DNA of 7,490 nt from Propionibacteriaceae bacterium (GTDB taxonomy: Bacteria > Actinomycetota > Actinomycetes > Propionibacteriales > Propionibacteriaceae): positions 1 to 7,490 of the forward strand of contig JAUNUL010000138.1 in the NCBI GenBank assembly GCA_030538175.1. The letters run 5' to 3'. A program made the translations under genes and the position numbers. Numbering within the stretch: position 1 is the stretch's first letter; every line of letters begins with the position of its first letter. Below, one piece after another: positions 1 through 5,684 of this stretch. The notes beneath the pieces are model-generated. The model was given only the letters and a program-made list of their open reading frames with translations. It made no database searches and was not told where the DNA came from.

Positions 1-19
1 GGTTGCTCCGGTCAGTCAT
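1..19 (-). CDS. purE: Probable N5-CAIR mutase PurE, first six codons only (cut by window edge)
   Basis: An ATG at 19-17 on the minus strand opens a frame (M-T-D-R-S-N) that runs off the left end. A strong GGAGG Shine-Dalgarno lies 3 bases upstream (23-27), inside the last codons of purK. The start overlaps the purK stop in the 8-base string ATGACTGA, the usual sign of translational coupling. The identity is inferred from position: purE (5-carboxyaminoimidazole ribonucleotide mutase, which uses the PurK product) directly follows purK in mycobacteria and many other bacteria. Six residues are too few to confirm the family, so another coupled gene cannot be excluded. Confidence 0.6.
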
Positions 20-1178
20 GACCCTCCGTCCCCATCAGATAGTTGGCGGCATGGTGGGCTCGTCGACGGACGTCGTCGAGCTCATCACCGAACGTGTTGA
101 CGTGGCCGACCTTGCGGCCTGGCTTGACGTCTTTGCCATAAAGCTCCGCGCGCAGCCGCCGGTCGCGGGCGAAACAGTGCAGCAGTGCCGACGGCAGGTC
201 GGCGACCGTCCCGCCGAGCACGTTGGCCATCACCGTCCACGGCGCGCGGGTGCTCGGATCGCCCAGCGGCAGATCCAACACTGCTCGCAGGTGGTTCTCG
301 AATTGGGATGTGTGGGACCCGTCGAGAGTCCAGTGACCCGTATTGTGCGGGCGCATCGCAAGCTCGTTGACGACCACCTGGCCGTCGCGGCGCTCCATCA
401 GCTCAACGGCCAGCACACCGACCACCTCGAGATCGTGCGCGACCCCGAGGGCGAGCCGCTGGCACGCCACCGCGGCCTCATCGCTGAGTTCCGGCGCCGG
501 AGTGATCGTCTCGGTGCAGATGCCGTGGGTCTGGATGGATTCGGAGATCGGGTACGCCACCGCCTGACCCGACGGTGACCGCACCACGAGCGCCGAGAGC
601 TCCCGGCGGAAGTCGACGAACTCCTCCGCGACCAGCGGGACGCCATCGGTGACGCCCTCGAACAACTCCACGGCCTCACCGTCAGAGTCGATCTTCCACA
701 CGCCCTTGCCGTCATAACCACCGCGGGCCGCCTTGGCCACGACCGGGTAACCGCCCTGATCGGCGGCAAAACTCTGCAACTCGGCAGCGTTGGTGACCAC
801 GCGCCAGTCCGGACAGGGAATGCCTGCGGCGCTGAGCCGCTCCCGCATGATCGCCTTGTCCTGGGCATGGATGAGTGCCGCCGGCCCGGGTCGCACCGCG
901 ATGCCGTCCTCCTCCAGCGCCGTCAGGATGCTGGTTGGCACATGCTCATGATCGAACGTGATCACGTCACATTCGGCTGCGAAAGCCCGCACGGTCGCCG
1001 GGTCGGTGTAGTCACCCACCACCACGTCGTGACACACCTGCGCGGCGCTCACCTCAGGCCCCTCGGCCAGCAGCCGGACGGTGATGCCGAGGCGCACGGA
1101 CGCTGCGTACATCATCCGGGCCAACTGGCCACCGCCGATGATGCCGACAACAAAAGAACGCGACGCAGACACCCTCAC
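12..1178 (-). CDS. purK: N5-carboxyaminoimidazole ribonucleotide synthase PurK
   Basis: This is a 388-residue ATP-grasp enzyme of cytoplasmic purine synthesis. It uses ATP and bicarbonate to carboxylate aminoimidazole ribonucleotide to N5-CAIR, the substrate of PurE. Visible marks are the N-terminal glycine-rich pre-ATP-grasp motif GGGQLARM (residues 15-22), the ATP-grasp loop KAARGGYDGKGVW (149-161), the metal-binding stretch NELAMRPHNTGHW (271-283) and the C-terminal YGKDVKPGRKVGHVN (347-361). Length is normal for the family. The start is GTG at 1178; a second in-frame GTG lies two codons later (1172). Neither has a clear Shine-Dalgarno, so the exact start is uncertain by two codons. Its stop overlaps the ATG of probable purE, giving a purKE operon. 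A short divergent region separates it from the esterase gene. Confidence 0.96.
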   Translation of the reverse strand: MRVSASRSFVVGIIGGGQLARMMYAASVRLGITVRLLAEGPEVSAAQVCHDVVVGDYTDPATVRAFAAECDVITFDHEHVPTSILTALEEDGIAVRPGPAALIHAQDKAIMRERLSAAGIPCPDWRVVTNAAELQSFAADQGGYPVVAKAARGGYDGKGVWKIDSDGEAVELFEGVTDGVPLVAEEFVDFRRELSALVVRSPSGQAVAYPISESIQTHGICTETITPAPELSDEAAVACQRLALGVAHDLEVVGVLAVELMERRDGQVVVNELAMRPHNTGHWTLDGSHTSQFENHLRAVLDLPLGDPSTRAPWTVMANVLGGTVADLPSALLHCFARDRRLRAELYGKDVKPGRKVGHVNTFGDELDDVRRRAHHAANYLMGTEGHD

Positions 1179-1275
1179 AGTCTGACAGATCGCCCCAGAC
1201 CGAACCTGCTCATGTCAGCCGACCGGACGGATGTCTGACAACCGCGATAATGTGTCCCGGACCGACAGGAGAGTC
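1179..1275. promoter_or_regulatory. Divergent promoter region between purK and the esterase gene
   Basis: The 97-base region must hold promoters for both genes. For the plus-strand esterase there is a good -10 candidate, GATAAT at 1246-1251 (5 of 6 matches to TATAAT), about 25 bases before the start; I see no convincing -35. The hexamer CTGACA occurs at 1182-1187 and 1235-1240, within an 8-base direct repeat GTCTGACA, and its reverse TGTCAG lies at 1213-1218. The pair 1213-1218/1235-1240 forms an inverted repeat that could be an operator. No specific regulator is suggested by the sequence. Confidence 0.4.
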
Positions 1276-1890
1276 ATGAATCAGATCGACACCAGCGCTG
1301 TGCTCTGGCGCGAGGGCACCGGCGATGAACTCGTTATCGCCCTGCATGGTTTTGGGGCGGACGAGCGGGATCTGTTCGGCGTCGCCCAATATCTGCCGCG
1401 GGAGTTGACCGTGGCCGCGGTGCGCGGTCCGGCAGCCTCACCGTTCGGTGGTTATGCCTGGTTCGAGTTCAACCCTGCGGTCGACAGCACCGACCACACG
1501 ATGATCGATCGCTCGGCCGGCCTCGTGCTCGGTTGGCTCGATGCCCTTGAGCGGGACTATTCCCGGGTGCACGTGTTCGGGTTCTCCCAGGGCGGGGCAC
1601 TCGCGGTCCAGCTGACCCGCCTGGAGCCCACGCGCTTCGCCTCGGTCTGCCACCTGTCGAGCTTCGTGCACAACGGTGATCTGCCGCGCGATGCGGAACT
1701 GGCCGAGCGGAAGCTGCCGCTGTTCCAGGGCATCGGTCACGACGACGACGTGATCGCCACGGACAAGCGGGAACGCAGCATCCCCTGGCTGGATCAGCAC
1801 TTCGATGTCGAGCGCCACTATTACCCGCGCGGGCACACGATCGCCGTGGAAGAACTCAACGACGTGGCCGCGTTCCTGTCGCGCGTCTGA
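1276..1890 (+). CDS. Phospholipase/carboxylesterase-family alpha/beta-hydrolase
   Basis: This is a 204-residue protein of the small alpha/beta-hydrolase family that includes bacterial carboxylesterases and acyl-protein-thioesterase-like enzymes. It has an oxyanion-type LHGFG motif (residues 23-27), a nucleophile elbow GFSQG with Ser104, an acid in GHDDDVI (probably Asp157) and the catalytic His187 in PRGHT. A complete triad predicts an active serine hydrolase on carboxylic esters or thioesters. There is no signal peptide or membrane segment, so it is expected in the cytoplasm. ATG 1276 is chosen because AGGAG lies 4 bases upstream (1267-1271); an in-frame ATG at 1231 would add 15 non-conserved residues and lies upstream of the -10 candidate. 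The natural substrate cannot be told. It is convergent with the gtrA-like gene, with no spacer between the stops. Confidence 0.9.
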   Translation: MNQIDTSAVLWREGTGDELVIALHGFGADERDLFGVAQYLPRELTVAAVRGPAASPFGGYAWFEFNPAVDSTDHTMIDRSAGLVLGWLDALERDYSRVHVFGFSQGGALAVQLTRLEPTRFASVCHLSSFVHNGDLPRDAELAERKLPLFQGIGHDDDVIATDKRERSIPWLDQHFDVERHYYPRGHTIAVEELNDVAAFLSRV

Positions 1891-1895
1891 TCAGA
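1886..1895. repeat. Perfect 10-bp palindrome at the stop-to-stop junction
   Basis: TCTGATCAGA reads the same on both strands and is centred exactly between the TGA of the esterase gene (1888-1890) and the TGA of the gtrA-like gene (1891-1893). The symmetry is partly forced by two abutting TGA codons. It is too short to be a convincing bidirectional terminator. Confidence 0.4.
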
Positions 1896-2325
1896 TCAGC
1901 CGGAAGATCACCCAACGCTGGATGATGAAGTTGCAGATCGTCGCCGCGCCTTGTGCGATGACGAACGACACCGTCTGTGCGGCCGGATAGGACATGTGGT
2001 CCATCAACAGGGGCCGGACCAGCGCATAGAGCCCCACCTGCAGTGCGAACGTCAGCAGATACGACACCCACACCGCGATCAGGCGCTTGGTCGAGGGAGC
2101 GGCGTTGAAGGTCCAGCGGCGGTTGATCGCGTACGCCGTCGTGGTCCCGAAGACGAACGAGATCGCCTTGGCGATGTTGTCGGGCAGCCCAATGAGGTGG
2201 GTCATGATCAGCAGTGACCCGAAGTCGACGATCGCCGAGAGGCCACCGGTAACCGTGAAGCGGAAGAGCTGGGTGACCAGCCCCAATGGCTTCTCGGTGG
2301 TGGTCGGGTCGGCAGGAATCGTCAC
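1891..2325 (-). CDS. GtrA-family membrane protein
   Basis: This is a 144-residue integral membrane protein with four predicted hydrophobic helices at about 20-42, 50-68, 83-104 and 115-137. It carries the two internal family signatures, NRRWTF (68-73) after helix 2 and NFIIQRWVIF (132-141) after helix 4. GtrA-like proteins are thought to help move polyprenyl-phosphate-linked sugars across the membrane, or to act with glycosyltransferases in decorating cell-envelope polysaccharides; the substrate here is unknown. A gtrA-like gene beside purK is also known in mycobacteria (Rv3277). The start is GTG at 2325. There is no properly spaced Shine-Dalgarno, but a TACGCT box ends 6 bases before the GTG, suggesting a leaderless transcript. 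Confidence 0.88.
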   Translation of the reverse strand: MTIPADPTTTEKPLGLVTQLFRFTVTGGLSAIVDFGSLLIMTHLIGLPDNIAKAISFVFGTTTAYAINRRWTFNAAPSTKRLIAVWVSYLLTFALQVGLYALVRPLLMDHMSYPAAQTVSFVIAQGAATICNFIIQRWVIFRLI

Positions 2326-2331
2326 CTTGTC

Positions 2332-2337
2332 AGCGTA
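2332..2337 (-). promoter_or_regulatory. Candidate leaderless -10 box of the gtrA-like gene
   Basis: On the minus strand TACGCT fits the actinobacterial -10 pattern TANNNT and is followed by six bases (GACAAG) and then the GTG start, so transcription would begin at or next to the start codon. No recognisable -35 element is present. The only purine-rich string before the GTG, AAGG, overlaps the start codon and is too close to act as a ribosome binding site. Confidence 0.4.
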
Positions 2338-2409
2338 AAGGACTCCCCCACCCCAGCCGGCGTACTCGTTGCCGAGGACGGAACCCCTGGCCGGGGCCGG
2401 GCCGGGCGC
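2338..2409 (-). other. Intergenic region between the IclR gene and the gtrA-like gene, GC-rich inverted repeats
   Basis: After the TAG of the IclR gene the minus strand is extremely GC-rich and contains overlapping GGCC/CCGG strings, including a CCCC-GGCCA-GGGG hairpin. No T-rich tail follows, so it is at most a weak terminator. The gtrA promoter must begin in this stretch. Nothing else is visible. Confidence 0.3.
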
Positions 2410-3201
2410 CTAGCGGGAATCGAGGCGGCCCGCGTGACGATGGACCGTGCGGCCGAGAGCCTTCGCCGCCACCTGCAGGGCCGGCACAAAACGATGCTGC
2501 TGCGCCGTGCCGGTTGGGTGGAGAAGGGACAGCGCCGCTATGGCTGCCCCGCTCCGGTCCAGCACCGGCACCGCGACGGCCTTGACCGCTCCCGTGTCGC
2601 CCTCGGGATCGCAGGCGAATCGACTGGCGCGCACCCCGGCCAGGTCCTCCGGTCGCGGCCTTCGCTTATCGCGGGGAGTCACAAAGGATGGGCCCAAGAC
2701 GCCCCTCACAGTTTGGTCTGGTGAAAAGGCCAGGATGGCCCATCCAGCCGCCGTGGATCGGGCAGGCAAACGTCCGCCGGTGCGGGAGGAGAGGCCCTTG
2801 ATCGGATTCACGATCTCCAGATAGACGACATCCGTCCCTTCGAGAACCGCGAGATGCATGGCCCCGCCCGTCGCCTCGGAAAGATCGGTCAGGAAGGGCA
2901 ACGCCGCAACGCGCAACGGCGAATGCAATGGGACCAGTTGACCGATCTCGAACATGCGCAGGCCGATGCTCACCCCGTCGTCCGTGCGCTCCAGGATGCC
3001 GAGTTCGACCATCTCGCGGACAATGCGATGCCCTGTCGCCTTGCTCAGTCCCGTACGCCGGGCGAGTTCGGTCGGTTGGACGGACACGTCGCCCGGACGA
3101 AACGCATTGAGGATGGCGAAACTGCGCGTGAGCATGCCGGGCCGACTGGTTGCGGTCGCCCGCACTGGTCGGCCCGGCGACGCCGAATCATCTTTGCTCA
3201 T
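2410..3201 (-). CDS. IclR-family transcriptional regulator
   Basis: This is a 263-residue protein with the two IclR parts: an N-terminal winged helix-turn-helix (about residues 25-85, with PTELARRTGLSKATGHRIVREM at 43-64 and wing ILERTDDGVSIG) and a C-terminal effector-binding domain (about 95-255). Family members often control aromatic-acid catabolism (PobR and PcaU in Acinetobacter). Being last in the dioxygenase-RidA-hydroxylase block, it is the obvious candidate to control that block; this is inference. ATG 3201 is chosen because a GGGGTGG-type Shine-Dalgarno lies just upstream; an in-frame GTG at 3231 would add ten unremarkable residues. A 77-base gap after the hydroxylase gene allows its own promoter. 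The ligand is unknown, but the block suggests an amino- or hydroxybenzoate. Confidence 0.92.
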   Translation of the reverse strand: MSKDDSASPGRPVRATATSRPGMLTRSFAILNAFRPGDVSVQPTELARRTGLSKATGHRIVREMVELGILERTDDGVSIGLRMFEIGQLVPLHSPLRVAALPFLTDLSEATGGAMHLAVLEGTDVVYLEIVNPIKGLSSRTGGRLPARSTAAGWAILAFSPDQTVRGVLGPSFVTPRDKRRPRPEDLAGVRASRFACDPEGDTGAVKAVAVPVLDRSGAAIAALSLLHPTGTAQQHRFVPALQVAAKALGRTVHRHAGRLDSR

Positions 3202-3278
3202 CGGAACCACCCCGGAAGTCTGGAGGCCCACTGTATTTGGGCGGCGGGCTGTTCAGAACCCGAGGACAGTGCAATGGA
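3202..3278 (-). promoter_or_regulatory. Upstream region of the IclR gene with two small inverted repeats
   Basis: The gap between the hydroxylase stop and the regulator start contains a 9-bp palindrome GTTC-A-GAAC (3251-3259), nested inside a wider inverted repeat, CACTGT (3229-3234) and ACAGTG (3266-3271). These are reasonable candidate sites for autoregulation by the IclR protein, whose family binds short palindromes. I found no convincing -10/-35 pair, so the gene may simply be read through from the block. Confidence 0.3.
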
Positions 3279-4484
3279 TCAGAGGAACCGTTCGGGGTGC
3301 CCCTCGAAGGGCAACCCCACATACAACTCCGCGAAAGCTGCACGCGTGCTCTCGGACATGACGAGGTTCTGCAGACGGGCTTTCTGGAGCCTGGCCTCGA
3401 ATTCGTTGCCAGGAACATGGTGCAGAAGCGCAGTCATGTGCCGGGAGAACTCCTGAGCCCGCCAGATTCGCCGCAGGGCAGTGGAGGTGTACGCCTGCAA
3501 CAGGTGATCACCGGTGCCGCGATAGTGCTCCATGAAGGCTTCCGAGAGCACCGAGATGTCCGAAACAGCCAGATTCAGACCCTTGGCAGCAGTGGGAGGC
3601 ACGATGTGAGCGGCGTCCCCGGCCAGGAACAGGCGACCGTGTTGGAGCGGTTCGACCACGAACGACCGCATGGCCGTCACGCTCTTCTGAACGATCGGCC
3701 CCTCCGCCAGAACCCAGTCATCCTCTGTGCCGAGTCGTTTGTGCAGTTCCTCCCAGATCCAGTCGTCCGACATTGCGGCGGCATCACAATCCGGCGGGAC
3801 CTGCAGATACAACCGACTGAGGGTGGCTGACCGGCGGCTGTGCATGGCGAAACCGTCGTCGTGGTGGGCATAGATGAGTTCCCGGGTCGAGGGCGGCACC
3901 TCGGCCAGGATGCCAAGCCAACCGAACGGGTAGTCCCGTTGGAACTCCTTGCGGACATCGCTCGGCAGGCACTGACGGGACACCCCATGGAAACCGTCGC
4001 AGCCGGCGACGAAGTCCGCGATGACGACGTGCTCGGATCCATCCGGATCCCGGTAGGTCACCCGCGGCTGGGCCCCATCGAGGTCGTGCAACGCCACGTC
4101 CGACGCTTCGAACACGATCGGATCACCGCTGTCATCGCGGGCCCGCAGCAGGTCCTTCACGACTTCCTGCTGGGGATAGAGAACGGTCCGGTGTCCACCG
4201 GTGAGATCAGCGGTCGCGATCCACGTCCGCTGCCCCTCGAAGCGGAGCTCGAATCCGTCATCGAACTGACCGTTTGCACGAAGTTGCCCATCGACCCCCG
4301 CCAGAGTGAGCATCTCGACCGTCGGGTGCTCAAGGAGACCGGCTCGGATGCGCTCCTCCACATAGGTCCGGGTGCGCTGCTCCAGGACGATGTTGTCGAT
4401 GCCGGCCAGGCCGAGCAGCCGACCGAGCAGCAGCCCGGCGGGACCGGCCCCGATGATGGCGACGGAGGTTTTGACCTGTGTCAT
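3279..4484 (-). CDS. PobA-like FAD monooxygenase (4-hydroxybenzoate 3-hydroxylase family)
   Basis: This 401-residue class A flavoprotein hydroxylase aligns end to end with Pseudomonas p-hydroxybenzoate hydroxylase (PHBH, PobA), compared from memory. It has the FAD motif GAGPAG (12-17), the NAD(P)H/FAD motif GCDGFHG (161-167) and the FAD-ribityl motif LFLAGDAAHIVPP (285-297). Substrate residues of PHBH are kept: Tyr201 as Tyr205, Ser212 as Ser216, Arg214 as Arg218, Tyr222 as Tyr226 and Tyr385 as Tyr388. Two positions differ: PHBH His72, the end of the proton wire, is Asp75, and Gly295 next to the substrate is Ala299. Family chemistry is NAD(P)H-dependent hydroxylation ortho to a para OH or NH2 of a benzoate. 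The substrate may be 4-hydroxybenzoate; beside an aminophenol-type dioxygenase, 4-aminobenzoate is an attractive alternative. It starts 7 bases after ridA, with its GAGG overlapping the ridA stop. Confidence 0.93.
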   Translation of the reverse strand: MTQVKTSVAIIGAGPAGLLLGRLLGLAGIDNIVLEQRTRTYVEERIRAGLLEHPTVEMLTLAGVDGQLRANGQFDDGFELRFEGQRTWIATADLTGGHRTVLYPQQEVVKDLLRARDDSGDPIVFEASDVALHDLDGAQPRVTYRDPDGSEHVVIADFVAGCDGFHGVSRQCLPSDVRKEFQRDYPFGWLGILAEVPPSTRELIYAHHDDGFAMHSRRSATLSRLYLQVPPDCDAAAMSDDWIWEELHKRLGTEDDWVLAEGPIVQKSVTAMRSFVVEPLQHGRLFLAGDAAHIVPPTAAKGLNLAVSDISVLSEAFMEHYRGTGDHLLQAYTSTALRRIWRAQEFSRHMTALLHHVPGNEFEARLQKARLQNLVMSESTRAAFAELYVGLPFEGHPERFL

Positions 4485-4491
4485 AGCCGCC

Positions 4492-4911
4492 TCACTCTGC
4501 TACTGCAGCGATGCAGTCGATCTCGACCAGAACGCCGTCCCGCGGCGGGTCCGCTCGGACCGTGGTGCGGGCCGGGAAGTGGCTGGCGTCCGCGAAGAAC
4601 GCCCGATAGATGGGGTTGAACTTGGGGAAGTTCTCCATGTCGCGGATATAGACATTGCAGCGCAGGATGTCGTTCTTGGTGGAGCCCGCCGCTTCGACGA
4701 CGCGCAGGAGGTTGGCCAGAGTCATCCGCGTCTGCTCCTCGAAATCATCGGAGACAATGCTGTGGGTGGCGGGGTCGAGAGGCCCCTGACCGGAGACGAA
4801 CAGCAGGCCGTTGAAGGCGATAGCCATGGACAGTGGCGCTTTGGTCCCTTCGGAGAAACCAGTGGTGGGCGCCTTATCGGTCGTGATGACGCGGGGGGTA
4901 TTTTTTTCCAT
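4492..4911 (-). CDS. RidA/YjgF/UK114-family protein, possible aminomuconate-type deaminase
   Basis: This is a 139-residue protein of the RidA family, small trimeric cytoplasmic enzymes; many hydrolyse reactive enamines/imines to ketones and ammonia. Family marks are VSGQGPLDP (39-47), the C-terminal FPARTTV with the conserved carboxylate-binding Arg115 (Arg105 of E. coli RidA) and Glu130 in VEIDCIA (Glu120 of RidA). The N-terminal loop is longer than in E. coli RidA and lacks its Tyr17, so it is probably a specialised subgroup. 2-Aminomuconate deaminases of the 2-nitrobenzoate/3-hydroxyanthranilate pathway also belong to this family. That, and its place between a ring-opening dioxygenase and a hydroxylase, suggests it deaminates the ring-cleavage product; this is inference. 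A GGAG lies 6 bases before ATG 4911. Codons 2-7 contain A7 and C6 tracts. Confidence 0.9.
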   Translation of the reverse strand: MEKNTPRVITTDKAPTTGFSEGTKAPLSMAIAFNGLLFVSGQGPLDPATHSIVSDDFEEQTRMTLANLLRVVEAAGSTKNDILRCNVYIRDMENFPKFNPIYRAFFADASHFPARTTVRADPPRDGVLVEIDCIAAVAE

Positions 4912-4997
4912 TTCGAACTCCAGATTCTTGCGATTTGGGCATGGGCGACACTCCGGTCGTGCGGGTGCACACCGGTTTCGTCAGGTTGATTGGAGAG
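4912..4997 (-). other. Spacer between the dioxygenase and RidA genes
   Basis: These 86 bases separate two co-directional genes. They hold a hairpin (4953-4975) and, next to the start, the RidA Shine-Dalgarno GGAG. There is no clear promoter. The spacer is long compared with the 7-base gap downstream of RidA. Confidence 0.5.
4953..4975 (-). repeat. Intra-operon hairpin with 9-bp stem
   Basis: CCGGT (4953-4957) and GTGC (4959-4962) pair with GCAC (4967-4970) and ACCGG (4971-4975), leaving one bulged base (4958) and a 4-base loop. On the transcribed minus strand it lies after the dioxygenase TAA and about 40 bases before the RidA start. No T-run follows, so it is more likely an mRNA-stability or partial read-through element than a full terminator. 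Confidence 0.5.
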
Positions 4998-5540
4998 TTA
5001 GCCGACCTGCTGGTCGGGGCGTGGCATTACATGTCCGCAGCGGTTACAGGTGCGGGCTTCGACCGAATCAAAAAACCGCGCATAGGCCTTGGAGACGGGA
5101 TCCTTCGTATAGTCGTCCACCACGAATTCTTCTTCGTGAATGAACTCCCCACATTCGGGGCAGTACCAACGAAAACGATCGATCTCACCGTCGAGTCGCC
5201 CGCGCTCGATGATCAGCGCGAAGGCATCCGAGGGAAACCTGGGCGAGTGCTCCGTATTGGGCGGCATCCAGTTGCTGGAGCCGGCCGGGATCACGGCGAC
5301 ACTCTCCACCCCCTCGGGCGTTCTATGGTGCAAACGCATCGTTCCGCGAATCATGTAGGTCACTTCATCGCTGGCATTGACATGAAACTCGCTCCTGTAG
5401 TCGCGTCCCTTTGCGACAAAGGCCAAGGATCCGGGGTATTGCCAGAGAACCTTGACCTGGCGCCCTGTTTCAATCAGTTCATCGGCTACTGCTTCCAGAT
5501 CCAGAATGGGCAGATCCGAAGGCAAGATTTCTCGCTCCAT
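4998..5540 (-). CDS. 3-hydroxyanthranilate 3,4-dioxygenase-family cupin dioxygenase
   Basis: This is a 180-residue non-haem Fe(II) extradiol dioxygenase of the cupin type. Family members open the ring of ortho-aminophenol acids with O2. Compared from memory with the Cupriavidus enzyme, the iron ligands are His53, Glu59 and His98 (His51, Glu57, His95), and substrate residues Arg49 (Arg47) and Glu112 (Glu110) are kept. Arg99, which helps hold the substrate carboxylate, is not in register: HSPQR has become HSPRF, so the arginine (101) is one residue nearer the metal. The C-terminal rubredoxin-like metal site is complete: Cys127/Cys130 and Cys165/Cys168. ATG 5540 is chosen because of AGAGG 5 bases upstream and because family homology starts there; the frame stays open back to 5708 without homology. 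The substrate is either 3-hydroxyanthranilate or an isomer such as 4-amino-3-hydroxybenzoate. GC content is lower than in neighbouring genes. Confidence 0.9.
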   Translation of the reverse strand: MEREILPSDLPILDLEAVADELIETGRQVKVLWQYPGSLAFVAKGRDYRSEFHVNASDEVTYMIRGTMRLHHRTPEGVESVAVIPAGSSNWMPPNTEHSPRFPSDAFALIIERGRLDGEIDRFRWYCPECGEFIHEEEFVVDDYTKDPVSKAYARFFDSVEARTCNRCGHVMPRPDQQVG

Positions 5541-5684
5541 AGTTTCCTCTTCATTGACAGAAGCCTGACGTGAATAGGGAGGCTCATAATCGACACCACG
5601 ATGTGCCACTTCTTCGCCACCCGATTTGCCGGGAAGATTCTTGTGATCCCAAGTGAAACTCGGACTTTTCGGAGCGACAAGCAA
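5541..5684 (-). promoter_or_regulatory. Upstream region of the dioxygenase operon
   Basis: This relatively AT-rich stretch should carry the promoter of the four-gene block. On the minus strand the best -10 candidate is GATTAT (5592-5587, 4 of 6 matches), about 45 bases before the start, with no good -35 partner. A short inverted repeat CCCG (5620-5623)/CGGG (5630-5633) lies upstream of it and could be an operator. The Shine-Dalgarno AGAGG lies directly before ATG 5540. No gene is supported here. Confidence 0.35.

Noticed and set aside
3..578. Plus-strand open frame (191 codons) opposite purK
   Set aside because: purK is unmistakable on the minus strand; this frame has no motif and no ribosome binding site.
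3202..3231. Longer IclR start at GTG 3231
   Set aside because: Adds ten residues without family similarity; ATG 3201 has the better spaced Shine-Dalgarno.
3840..4619. Plus-strand open frame (259 codons) opposite the hydroxylase and RidA genes
   Set aside because: It mirrors two strongly conserved minus-strand genes, has no Shine-Dalgarno and shows no family motif.
4935..5573. Plus-strand open frame (212 codons) opposite the dioxygenase
   Set aside because: The minus strand carries all iron ligands and the four-cysteine site of a known family; this frame is its shadow.
5554..5592. Plus-strand promoter with TTGACA at 5554-5559
   Set aside because: The -35 match is perfect, but the best -10-like string (CATAAT, 5585-5590) is 25 bases away, and no plus-strand gene follows before the birA antisense region.
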